In this document: positions 1 to 8,688 of the stretch, one piece after another
Layout: each line of letters begins with the position of its first letter
How positions within the stretch are numbered: position 1 is the first letter of the stretch
Source of the DNA: Smittium culicis
Lineage: Eukaryota; Kickxellomycota; Harpellomycetes; Harpellales; Legeriomycetaceae
DNA length: 11,467 nucleotides
Assembly (NCBI GenBank): GCA_001970855.1
Contig: LSSN01003459.1
Location: forward strand, 1-11,467
Direction: 5' to 3'
Made by a program: the position numbers and the translations under genes
The notes under the pieces: model-generated
The model's input: only the letters and a program-made list of their open reading frames with translations
What the model was told of the DNA's origin: nothing
The model's database searches: none

Positions 1-1
1 G

Positions 2-239
2 CGGGCTGGTTGACCAGATTTGTTTCATCTAGTGTATAATCAGCTTCTAGAAACTCGAGCAAGCAACCGCTATGGCGCAGCTCAGTCAGCCTCAACTGAG
101 TGTTCGATGGCGGTGCAATTTCAAAATAATGGTTTCTTTCTGTCGCTTAAGCCTCAAAATCTGGTCCATGAACGATATTTTAGAATCGGAGCTGAGCCTA
201 AACGATATTCACATAGCTTTTTATTCGCTCAAAATTTAT
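2..239 (-). pseudogene. possible gag-like retroelement remnant, cut by the window edge
   Basis: Seen: one minus-strand frame is open for about 48 codons from about 148 to the left edge and includes HYFEIAPPSN and LRLTELRHSGCLLEFLEAD. Read through three stops (TAG, TAA, TAA), it continues upstream to about 239 with ERIKSYVNIV and IVHGPDFEA. The composition is protein-like (charged and hydrophobic residues alternate), unlike the AT-rich sequence that follows. Inference: the APPS context and the neighbouring retroelement fossils on the same strand suggest a retrotransposon gag, but I recall this family only vaguely and there is no catalytic motif to test. The plus-strand 73-codon ORF (20-241) over the same DNA is probably its shadow. 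It could also be a fragment of an unrelated pseudogene. Confidence 0.28.
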
Positions 240-240
240 A

Positions 241-780
241 AACTGTGTTAGATTTTGCTATATTAAAACGAAACTCCTTTTTGTATAAATACCAAAATAT
301 TTTAAATGGTTCAGAACAATTTACATGTATATAAAAAGCATATTTTTTTCACAAAAAATGCATTTAACCCATAATATACTTACGATTTATTAAATACAAG
401 ATTCCTAAAAAATTTATTAAAAGTAGTTGATACCATATTTTTTTATTCACAATTTGCTTATCTATACCCAGAGGAGATTTTTTCAAATGATATTTTCTTA
501 TATATTAATGCTCTTAAATTTATTAACACTAAACAGTTCCAATTGAGCTTATATATCACACGTATTTGTGATTTTTTTTTATTAAAATTAGCATTTGATC
601 TACCTTCATTTATGTTTTTTTATTTTTTAATCATTTTTGGAATTACTTGAAAAATGTTTAAACGTATTAATATTAGCTGAAAACTACTATAGAAGCAATA
701 TATAAAAAAATCGCACAGAAATTTCACCTCCGAAATTTAGTGCCTCCGTAATTGTCATGCTCTGAGACATAGGGATTGTT
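241..780. other. AT-rich stretch with nothing recognised
   Basis: I see no convincing coding frame, RNA gene or repeat here. The sequence is rich in A and T runs. It lies between the possible gag fragment and the C-terminal end of the LINE-like fossil. A short minus-strand open piece near 725-780 (NNPYVSEHDNYGG) may be the last trace of that fossil. Confidence 0.5.
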
Positions 781-2140
781 GAACTTTTAATTCTATCAAT
801 AACTAATGTTCGGTTCGAAGAGAAGACATCGAGAAATTTTACTGTTTCAAACACAATTTTAGTCACCGGAGTATCATAGCTTTATTAGATCGCCGATAAG
901 CTAAGTTTTAGCTCCCCAACCCCCAGGAGATTTCCGATTAAACTATGCGAGATTGATGAAGGTGGAAAATTGCTGAAATGCACGCTAAGTATAGCCTTTT
1001 TTTTCTCTAATAAATTGTCATTTAATTTTCCAACGTAGCAGCGCTGTTCAATACGTATCCTAACAGTATATGTTATACAGTTTCAGGTGATTTCATTTTG
1101 CAGAATGGGTATTCAGATTATTACGCTAGATAAGTATGCGCATATTGACCATTCTTTGTGCTGTCTATTATGAACCGATTCTAATTTTGGCTATGTGCAA
1201 CAGAATTTTTTGCCGCACAGGGTATTTGGTCTTCAAACGAATCCAGTTAGACTGGTTTACACTAGTTATTTTTCTCATCCACTGAGATATCATTGATTTT
1301 ACGTTCTTAATTGCTCTATTTTATAGATTTTTTTTGGTTGATGCGTGCGTCAAATTTATATTGAATCGCTTGCAACATCGTTTGTACCCGGTCGCCCAGG
1401 TGTCTTTTCTGTTCTGCATGGGATTATTAATTGGAGCCGAGATCTATATTCTCGGGTTGATCCATTTATGGTATGCTTGATCGAGTGCTACTAAGGATTT
1501 GTTAATTATTTGAGCAATGCTCAGCTCGGTCCTCAATTGATTCATTCCAGTAGATTTTCCAATGTTCAATGTTATCCTGATGGCGTCATCTGCGACTTTT
1601 TGGAGCGAGTAGCAGCGCACTTCAGACATTTTAAACAGCTCACACTTACATGTGGAAATTTGGATTATGATCCCTTTCACAGCCATGACTTTGAATTTAT
1701 TCGGTATATCCTACCATTTAAAAAAAATAATAGCTAGCGTACAGCGTTCTTCTGACCTTTTCGGCGTTATTTTCGACCGTATGCTTGTGCGTCTAATTTT
1801 TGTTGAGTTTAAGCTCAAGGTAAGTATACTCATCGACAGTTTGCACAGGTTTTTTTTTGAATAAATAGATGAGATTCGACAGCTACATTGACATGAATGG
1901 CTCTGCATCTTTTTATTTTTCATTTTTATTTTCTATTTCTCAGCCCATAAATCAAGCTTTGAAAAATAATTTTTGAGAGAAAATGTAGAGATTGCTAAAA
2001 TTTCCTGATCAATAGCAAATAACAGTCCCAGAATCTTTGGATGAGCCCATTTTTTTATATATCACGGAATTTTATTGATACGATAACAATAAATGAAATT
2101 TAGCGGTAAAAAAAACTAAAAAAATAGCAAAATTGGTGCT
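780..2140 (-). pseudogene. degenerate non-LTR (LINE-like) retrotransposon reverse transcriptase
   Basis: Seen on the minus strand, in order and with frame changes: APILLFF (about 2136-2116, the SPILF region of the fingers/palm); GLLFAID followed by ILA (2028-1999), matching the catalytic GLLFADD motif with one Asp lost; LDLWAEK (about 1950-1930); PVQTVDEYTYLELKLN (1849-1802); KVRRTLY, then DIPNKFKVMAVKGI; CELFKMSE; an 80-codon open piece at 1444-1686 with LQKVADDAIRITLN and QLRTELSIAQI; DTWATGYKRCCKRF; SQWMRKI; and finally YPFCKMKSPETV, a stop, and HILLGY (1105-1055). This order fits the RT palm, thumb and C-terminal Cys/His tail of fungal non-LTR elements. At least six in-frame stops and two or more frameshifts (one in a T-run near 1717) make it dead. 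The conserved tail may reach 780 (GGWGAKT, LIGDLIKL). No poly(A) tail or target-site duplication was identified. Its class is fairly sure; its family is unknown. Confidence 0.7.
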
Positions 2141-2188
2141 ATGAATAAAAAAACTAATATTCTAATACTAATAAATTCCATTGCCGGT

Positions 2189-2398
2189 CTACCAGCTACG
2201 TACGTTAAAATAAAATCTGATCATTCTACCAACCGAAATATCCACCCAGACATTGCTTTAAGTAGGCTGGGTGACTGAAGCTAAAATCAGTTGTGGAATT
2301 AAGCTTGCAATAAAATTAAATTTGTTGAGATCATTGAGCTCCTATTCAGAGCCTAAATCTAACATGATTAATAAACTATATGCTCCTGACCAAATGTG
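2189..2398 (-). pseudogene. possible retropepsin-like (aspartic protease) fragment
   Basis: Seen: a minus-strand frame with two stops reads YSLLIMLDLGSE (Asp codon at 2359-2357), then LNDLNKFNFIASLIPQLILA, then SNVWVDISVGRMIRFYFNV. Known: retropepsins carry a hydrophobic stretch, then D-[TS]-G-[AS], and later a V-x-V-x-I-G strand pair. Here the key motif is D-L-G-S, so either the match is accidental or the Thr/Ser is lost. It lies immediately upstream of the LINE-like RT on the same strand, which would mean two nested or abutting elements, because LINEs normally lack such a protease. Weak evidence; it may simply be a chance frame. Confidence 0.25.
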
Positions 2399-2613
2399 GG
2401 TTTTTTTGACCTGGTTCACTTACAATGAGCTACTATTAGCTGAGATCCGCATTGCTGCCCAACGTTGGACTTGTGCACTGAGATTTTCACAGACTCGATT
2501 AGTTGTTATTAGACAAGTTAAATTACTTGTGTAATAAAAAAAAATTAAAAATGATTTATGACATTGGTTAAATATAGTAACAATGTATTTTATTGAAAAT
2601 TTAGACAAGATAG

Positions 2614-2629
2614 TTTTTTTTTTTTTTTT
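2614..2629. repeat. homopolymer T16
   Basis: Sixteen T in a row on the plus strand (A16 on the minus strand), just past the poly(A) signal of the 4E-T-like gene. It may be a genomic A-run downstream of the cleavage site, or the trace of a retrotransposed poly(A) tail. Length is prone to sequencing or assembly error. Confidence 0.85.
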
Positions 2630-2646
2630 CCAATTAATAAAAGTGT

Positions 2647-2652
2647 TTTATT
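2647..2652 (-). terminator. candidate poly(A) signal AATAAA of the 4E-T-like gene
   Basis: The minus strand reads TTCAATAAAACAC about 58 nt after the stop codon at 2710. It is the only canonical AATAAA this close to the stop, and A-rich sequence follows. Cleavage would be expected at about 2640-2615. Confidence 0.55.
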
Positions 2653-2709
2653 GAAAAAACAGGGGTATTCATAAATCTAAGAGCATATTACTTTGGAAAT
2701 TAGCTGAAC

Positions 2710-5700
2710 TTAATTATTCCCAGGTAAAGATGTATTATTACTATCCTCAGAAATAATAGCTTGTGGAGGGGAACTGACCCCATTGAGACCGATAAACTGA
2801 CCAGAAATATCATAATTGTGAAAATTATTTGGTAATACGTTGCTATTAATAATTGCTGGGTCAATGTTGTTCTGCGGATTCATTTGAAATGGAAAGTAGC
2901 CGATGTTTGGCATTATGTTTGGGTTTAGAAACATGTTAGGCGTTTGAAAACCTACTGGGAGAATTGATGGGTCAACGTGATTAATGGAGTTACCAAAGTT
3001 AAGCTGATTGTGATGTGGATAAAACATTGGCTGTTGACTAAAATTAATGTTTTGGTTAAGACTGTTTATATCATCAGATTTTTCGGCATTGATACCATGG
3101 GCGATCGTACTTTTGCTTTCACTTGAAACTTCATGAGCAATAGGACCCTCGTGGTCGATGTTAATGTTGTTATTAGTGCATTGAGTGCTATTTAAGGGAT
3201 GAGTAGTCTTGGCTGCAGAAGTGTCTCGATCTTTATTGTTTAATAAATCTTGATCAAACGGGGTTGAAGGAATGGGTGAGATATCATTACTTAAAGGCAT
3301 AAATTGCATATCGGGTTGGATGTGGTTGGGGATATTATAAGGCATAAAATTTGGATTGTTGTGGTTGAAATTAAAAGCTTGGTCATTATTCATATGAAGG
3401 TACATCATCTGTTCATTTTGAAGCATAAATTGGTGTTGAGCAAGAATAGGGTCAATCATATGCTGGTCTTGGAAAATATTTGGAATAATAGCGCCAGGGA
3501 TGTTCATATTATGGAGTGGATAAAAAGGCATTTGCATGTCTTGACCACCTAATTGAATGTCATACAAGTTTTGCTGTTTAGAATCTTCTAGGCCAATTTG
3601 GTAGTTTTCATCTTCTACTCCAAGTAGATTACTATTTACGCTAGAGACAGGATGAGACTGATTCTTTTTATCTCCAAAGCTATCAGCGTTAATGGAGTCA
3701 GTATCATTTTGAATAGGCTGTGATTTAGATTGCGAAAGGGAGATATTCTTTAGGGTTTCAGATATATTTTTAGTGATATCTTTACTTGAGCTTTTGCTGT
3801 CGCTGTTGATAACGTCTGGGACAGTTGTGGAATCTGAATTTAGTTTTTCAGAATTATCAGAGACAGAGTCGGGTAATTTTTTCTCACTTACAATTAATGA
3901 ATCGGAATTTGTGTTTAATAAGAGTGATTTTGGTTCATTTGAGATATCATTTTTTTCATCAGTACTAAATTTATTTAGCTTTCTTGAGGAATCAGATTTA
4001 TTGAGCGGACTTAATGAATCTTTGGATTGTTTTGAGGAAGATCGGTTAGAGTGCTTTTTGGATAGTGAATTTTTAGAGCCAGTATAATCAGTGCTGGTGG
4101 AGCGGAATTGGTTTTTCATAGGGTAGCTATTAGATTCAGCTTTGAAATCGTGTTTAGAATCAGTTCTGTTACCGATGGGATTTTCGCCTAGATCATTTTG
4201 AGTTTCGGAGTTTTTGCTGACCTCAGATCGGTTAGAGGAGTTTAGACTGGTAGATGTTTTTCCGACTGCCAAAGCCAAGAGCCATTCTGGAAGGTTGGAC
4301 TGATTGGAGATTGGTTTTGGGGAATCAGTTTTAGAATTAGTGTCAATATTTTGTGCGAGAATTTTGGGAGTTGATTCAGAAGACTTTAAATATTCAGATT
4401 TTATTTCTGGATTATTAGATAGCTGTTGAATATTCTTTCTTAGTACAGATGTAGGAACTATTCCACGGAAGGCTTCGTTTATGGTTGATACTGATGTGAA
4501 TTGAGCTTGAGATATAGGTGGTGGCGTTTTAATTTTTTTTGGGATGTCAGCAATACCTGTATTATTTGAATTGTCTGAATTAACAGTATTCATGAGACCA
4601 AAAAGTCTGTCAACCATAGAATTTGGTTGGGCTTGCTCAGTAAGATCTGAAGCTGTTTTTTCAGAATTATCAAGAGTATTCTTTGGGTTTTGGATCTGAA
4701 ATATAAAGATTAAAGCGTTAAGTAAAGAGTGAATAATTTGTAATCTAGGGGAGAAGATGCTAGTAAAAAAAAAACCTTTGATCCAAACATTCTGAAAAGT
4801 TTATCGACATTTTCTCCAGAGCCGGATTGCTCAGGGTCACCATAGTTGGCGTTAGAAGTAACATCGGCAGATTGAGGGGCATTATTATCATTTGGAGTGA
4901 TATTTTTGTCACCAAATAAGCTTAAAAATCTGGATTTTACAGAAGATTCTTCTTCATATGCGCTAAAATTATTAAAGCTTGAAGATAAATTTTGGTCTAA
5001 TGGAGGTATTCCATTGGAAGAAAAATATCCAGATTCAATTGATTCAGATTGAAGACCAATTTCGTAGTCTAAAAAAAATAAAATCAATAGTTTTATGGAA
5101 TTGGGTAAAATGTAATGGAATGTGATGAAGTGTATAGGGTTAAGGAGAAGGAATTACCATCGGGATATTGAGAAGGGTTGTAGTCCATCCATTCTGGGAC
5201 GCTTTCATTGTTATAACTGCCAGACAGATCATCTTTGGCTTCATAGTAATCTAAAAATAAACAATAAGGGTTAATTAAGAGTGTTATACAAATACAGGTA
5301 TGGATGTATTGGCTAAATGTAACTTGATAAATAAAGGAGAAAAGAGTTATGTTTAATAAGGAAAACACTACCTTTACTACTTTTAAGTTGTGAGGTCTTG
5401 AGCGGGGCACGTAGAGCGTTCTAAATAGATAGGAAATATGAGAAATGAATGGGGGTGGAAATGGTAAAGTTTATATACCTCATCTCTCCATAGACCTTCA
5501 GGTTTTTTCTGGAGTTGGCTTTGAAATTCTAAAAGGGAGAAAAATATTTGTTAATAAATATGCTTTCTGAGGGAGAAAGTGAGAGGGCGAAATAAGGTAC
5601 CATTTCTAGCGCTTGCAGCTTTAGTTGCTTTGTAAATATGTTCAGATAGTTTATCCTGGCTATTTCGTTGAGTCTGGTCAGATGCTCTAGAAGAGGTTAT

Positions 5701-6408
5701 AGAAAAAAAAAGTTAATAGTTGGGAGGAGAAAAAGTGTACAAGTTGAATAAAGAAAGGTACTTTTGAATAGGTAAGAGAACAACAGAGTTAGGGGGTTTG
5801 ACTAAGGGGCTTGAGCGGAGAGAGCGCATAAAATCCAAAGAGTAGACAAAATTTTTTTTAAGGTCAGAGCTTTGTTTTTTTTCAGAGTATTGGTCTTTGT
5901 TTGAGCGGTTAGGATATCTCTGGATATTTCTATTAATCTTTTTTCCGTCCTGTTCAAGTTCAGGCTTTGTTTTATTGAAGCTAGAATTTTTGTAGGTATT
6001 TTTTGAAGAATAATTGTTTGAAGAGAAATCTCTGTCGTCGGTCTTTCTAGAGTTGCGGATAGGGCTAGTTGAATACTTGGGGGGTATTGAGCTGGAGGGG
6101 GGTAGAGAGGAAAGGGTTAATTTTGAGGCATGGCTAGGAGAGGCAAAGTTTCGAGAGATTTGGGGTCTTTTTTCGATGGAGTAGGTTCTAGGTTTTTGGT
6201 AACTTCTTCTTTCTTTTTTAGAAGAATCGGGGTATTTTGAGTCAAGAGGGTGATTACTAAAATTTTTGGCAGAATCAGAATCAAAAACATCTTTACCTTC
6301 TACTTTAGGCTTAGAGTCAGGAAAGTTCTTTGTTTCGTTTTTGCGGTAAGGATGTTTATAGTCGCGGTCAGTCATCTTGGGTAAATTGTTTACAGAGCCA
6401 GTACTCAT
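2710..6408 (-). CDS. 4E-T-like (eIF4E transporter-like) mRNA-regulatory protein, seven coding exons
   Basis: Exons on the minus strand: 6408-5762, 5686-5601, 5528-5479, 5420-5372, 5250-5158, 5068-4776 and 4695-2710. They sum to 3204 nt, 1067 residues plus stop, and the frame closes across every GT-AG junction. Introns are 75, 72, 58, 121, 89 and 80 bp. Motifs in order: YSLDFMRSLRSSPLV (189-203), like the eIF4E-binding YX4L-phi region but with Met-Arg in place of Leu-phi; KPEGLWRDE (253-261); PEWMDY (296-301); SRFLSLFG (354-361); KLFRMFGSK (398-406); VDRLFGLM (434-441); GIVPTSVLRK (about 484-493); LPEWLLALA (541-549). These short islands in a disordered chain resemble fungal and animal 4E-T, which bridges eIF4E to DDX6/LSM14 and P-bodies. 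The N-terminus is basic and Ser/Lys-rich, the middle Ser/Asp-rich, and residues from about 787 are Asn, Met, Pro and Phe-rich. No folded domain or membrane segment is seen. The start is the first ATG after a probable 5' UTR intron. The family call is from motif resemblance, so moderate. The splice model is strong. Confidence 0.72.
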
Positions 6409-6417
6409 TTGGATATC

Positions 6418-6541
6418 CTAACGAGAAAAGTCGGAATAAAGGGAAAGTTAATAAGTATAATAAGGAGGTATGAAAGGATTTGGGGGGGTAAGGATAAGTA
6501 AGGGGTAGGGACAAGTAGAGATGAGAGGGGAGCGGGGTTAC
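6418..6541 (-). other. probable 5' UTR intron of the 4E-T-like gene
   Basis: The minus strand has a good donor CAG|GTAACC at 6542/6541 and a good acceptor CTCGTTAG|GATATCC at 6418/6417, nine nt before the start ATG, with CTTATTAAC as a possible branch site. Intron length is 124 bp and it is extremely pyrimidine-rich. In the frame of the ATG, the upstream exon has no ATG after its last stop, so it is probably non-coding. If a further upstream intron exists, the peptide IPIITALSNPQDIQ could be coding. Confidence 0.55.
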
Positions 6542-6587
6542 CTGAGGGTTGGATAAAGCAGTGATAATCGGAATATTCTTAGAATTT

Positions 6588-6633
6588 GTTTATAAAGAGG
6601 GATGTAATATACTCTTATTTTTAGTTTATAAAG
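6588..6633 (-). promoter_or_regulatory. twin TATA-like elements upstream of the 4E-T-like gene
   Basis: The 10-mer CTTTATAAAC occurs twice, identically, on the minus strand (6597-6588 and 6633-6624), 36 bp apart. Both lie upstream of the predicted first splice donor at 6542. The position suits a core promoter whose transcript begins at about 6590-6550, which would leave a short non-coding first exon. This is inference from position and sequence only. Confidence 0.4.
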
Positions 6634-6769
6634 AAGCAGCGATAATGGGCAAAAGAGGATTTTAAAAAGGTAGTAATTAGACAGCAGAAGAAATGAATTT
6701 TTTTGGGGCGAAACAAATAAAAGCCATTGATATTTTATTTTAGGGCTGAGCATTTGTTACAAATATTAA

Positions 6770-7215
6770 ATGCGGGCCTAAGGATTCACATCCCCTCTAC
6801 GCCTGGGGCATATTTTCAGCGGCTATCAAAAAATGAGCGAATGCAGTTTTGGCGCTTTTTTAGCAATGCGCGGAAATAGCTGCCAGTAGCGATGATTTTG
6901 GCTGCCTAATACCAGTAGCGATAATTAATGCTGCCTACTATAACTAGCGATGATTTTGGCCGCTTGCTGTCAGTTGCAAAGCGCAGACTTACGCTTGGGC
7001 TTATTATTGTTGGTTTCTGTTTCTTGAAGGAGGGGCCTTGTCGTAAATTTGGCCCAACCAGCTGTTTGTTTCGCGTCCATTCACCCCCGAAGATCCACTC
7101 TATTGGCAGCTCCGATGTGAACCTATTAATGCGATCTTCTACTGGCCATAGCCATATAACCACCGCTATGTTATGCACCAATAAGCAGTGTTGGGCTATT
7201 GCATTGTGATTGTTC
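6770..7215. other. less AT-rich block, possible decayed LTR
   Basis: This block is visibly richer in G and C than its surroundings and holds overlapping open frames on both strands (93 codons plus, 6928-7209; 103 codons minus, 6906-7217) that match no family I know. On the minus strand it sits directly after the end of the gypsy integrase fossil, where a 3' LTR would be expected. I could not find clear TG...CA ends or a second copy in the window, so the LTR idea is only positional. The open frames are more likely chance products of the higher GC than genes. Confidence 0.3.
6883..6969. repeat. three tandem 29-bp units
   Basis: Units at 6883-6911, 6912-6940 and 6941-6969 share TAGCGAT and GCTGCCT or GCCGCTT in the same register, with an exact 29-bp period for TAGCGAT (6887, 6916, 6945). 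Units 1 and 3 share TAGCGATGATTTTGGC. A more decayed copy may precede them at about 6855-6882. Possible roles are LTR-internal repeats or simple slippage. Confidence 0.75.
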
Positions 7216-7221
7216 AACTTA

Positions 7222-8140
7222 GTTGATGCTGATTATTGGTTACTATGCATAATGTTAATCAAAGTTAGAGCTGGATGGCTGCCTGTGGTTGGCCAGGAAG
7301 TCTGAGAATAGCAAATCTCATCTTTTAAAGGCTTTTTATGTAGCTGAATATGTTCCACTAATTAATCCACATTTCCATATCCACTTCACATTCACTTGGG
7401 GAATTCCGTACGCCTACTGGTAACCATACGTATTTTCTCCCGGAAAAGTTGAGCAAACAAATCAAGAGACTCGTTTTTCTTCTGGTAAAAAATAGCCTTT
7501 TTCTACGCTCTGGTAAGCATTGCGTCATGTAATTTAAAGAATGAACTATGAATTCATGCGAGTATAGTTAATTATTCTGGCGCTAATGCGACTATGATAC
7601 ATACTTCAAGTAATTAGCCAGCTTCCTCCGTAAAATAATTTCCTCCCCAATATGCGCATTAAATAGCACATGCTCATTCTCTACCCTCTGTAGCTCAAAT
7701 GATTCCAAATTCCGAATTCCGTTAATGCCAAAAATAGAAGCATAATAACCCCACTATATTGGCTTTAATACATCCACCCATTGAGCCAGATTTGGTAGCT
7801 TATTCCTGAAAATTCCATTTAGAGTCTCACATATTAGGATATCATTAACGTTTACTACTATCTATAAACATATCCTGAAAAACAATATTTACTTGTCATC
7901 TTTTTCCATTAATTTATTTTGCTTTAAAAGTATAGTTTGCCAAAAAAAAAAAAAAAACTTTGATTTTTTACTTGGTATTAATCAAATACCAAATTTCATA
8001 CAGTGTAATTCTTTGTGCATATTTGCACTCTTCTCGTAAAGAGTCTCTCATATAACTTTACAATTTAAATGAACATTTATGCTTTTTTTTAAAAAATTAA
8101 ACGCTTCATCTGTATGGGTATAAACCTCATCCAAATAATC
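7222..8140 (-). pseudogene. degenerate Ty3/gypsy-type integrase, 3' end of pol
   Basis: Seen on the minus strand: DEVYTHTDEAFNFLKK (from 8128), a stop, then YMRDSLREECKYAQR (to about 8013). His at 8116-8114 and Cys at 8027-8025 are about 29 codons apart, as in the HHCC zinc-binding domain; the second Cys is lost or shifted by an indel. Next comes NKLMEKDDK (about 7918), then VNVNDILI, TLNGIFRNKLPNLAQWVDVL, ASIFGINGI and LESFELQRVENEHVLFNA to LRRKLANYLKYVS, ending at a TAG at 7592-7594. These fit the end of the catalytic core (the VERVN..L, W and FG.NP regions) and the post-core region of Ty3/gypsy integrases. A last open piece (VEHIQLHKKPLKDEI) lies near 7340. Stops and an A16 tract at 7942-7957 interrupt it, so it is not functional. 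Confidence 0.6.
7942..7957. repeat. homopolymer A16
   Basis: Sixteen A on the plus strand inside the integrase fossil. It splits the readable protein frame and is probably an expansion that arose after the element died. Its length is uncertain in any assembly. Confidence 0.85.
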
Positions 8141-8688
8141 ATTTGCCTTAATTGATTATACTATATAATTGATTCTTTTAGCCTTTCGGTTATGAGTGTT
8201 CATTTTTGTATAATTACAAACAATGTACTAACACGTTCGTTCTATAAAAAAAAAGAAACGAAAATAAAAAATCATATTTCCACTGTTTATCTAAGCCTCA
8301 TAATGTCAAGGGAAATATCAAAAGCGTTACAATATTCCATAAATATCAATTTATCTCCGCTAATCTGAACTATATAAAAAAAAAGAGTACTCTTATTCAC
8401 GGCTAGGTTAATTTACACACCTACTAAAAATTCAGCATCGCAGGTTTTACTCTTACAGTTGCCAATCAACCTTTCATAAACACTTTATAAATATTTAACG
8501 CTTAACCAAATCAAATAAAGAGGAAAATTTAATTATTAAGGAAGATAGAAAGGTAAAACACTGACTTTGAAGGAAAATTGTCTAGAGAATTAACTTGCAT
8601 TGAAAATTAGTTACGTAAATAAATACTCGTCAACTATTTTATTTACTGAATTAAACTAAGAAGTGCTTTTAGATGAATTTGTGATTCG
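8141..8688. other. AT-rich intergenic stretch, nothing recognised
   Basis: It lies between the integrase fossil and the 3' end of MET16. I see no convincing coding frame or repeat. If the gypsy element was once complete, the RNase H to integrase linker should lie here on the minus strand, but I cannot identify it. A second AATAAA for MET16 is at 8643-8638 (minus). Confidence 0.45.

Noticed and set aside
71..115. tRNA- or SINE-like A box and B box (TGGCGCAGCTCAG ... TGTTCGATGG)
   Set aside because: The spacing is too short for a tRNA, no anticodon arm or acceptor stem can be paired, and the region reads better as a decayed coding frame on the minus strand.
780..2140. RIP-like mutation as the cause of decay
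   Set aside because: Two Cys-to-Tyr changes fit G-to-A, but other stops need different changes and there are frameshifts. The pattern is ordinary decay as far as can be judged by eye.
2271..2534. 87-codon plus-strand ORF
   Set aside because: No recognisable motif, no splice or promoter context, and it lies opposite the minus-strand retroelement fragments.
3304..4087. Plus-strand ORFs of 82 and 104 codons
   Set aside because: They are antisense shadows of exon 7 of the 4E-T-like gene; the Ser/Glu/Leu-rich composition is what antisense of Ser/Asp/Lys-rich codons gives.
6538..6753. 71-codon minus-strand ORF as the true N-terminus of the 4E-T-like protein
   Set aside because: Its frame does not match the downstream ATG after the intron is removed (the frame ending in CAG is a different one), and the peptide is hydrophobic and AT-driven.
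6906..7217. 93-codon plus and 103-codon minus ORFs
   Set aside because: Both overlap fully, include the 29-bp tandem units and resemble no family known to me. They are treated as chance frames in a less AT-rich block.
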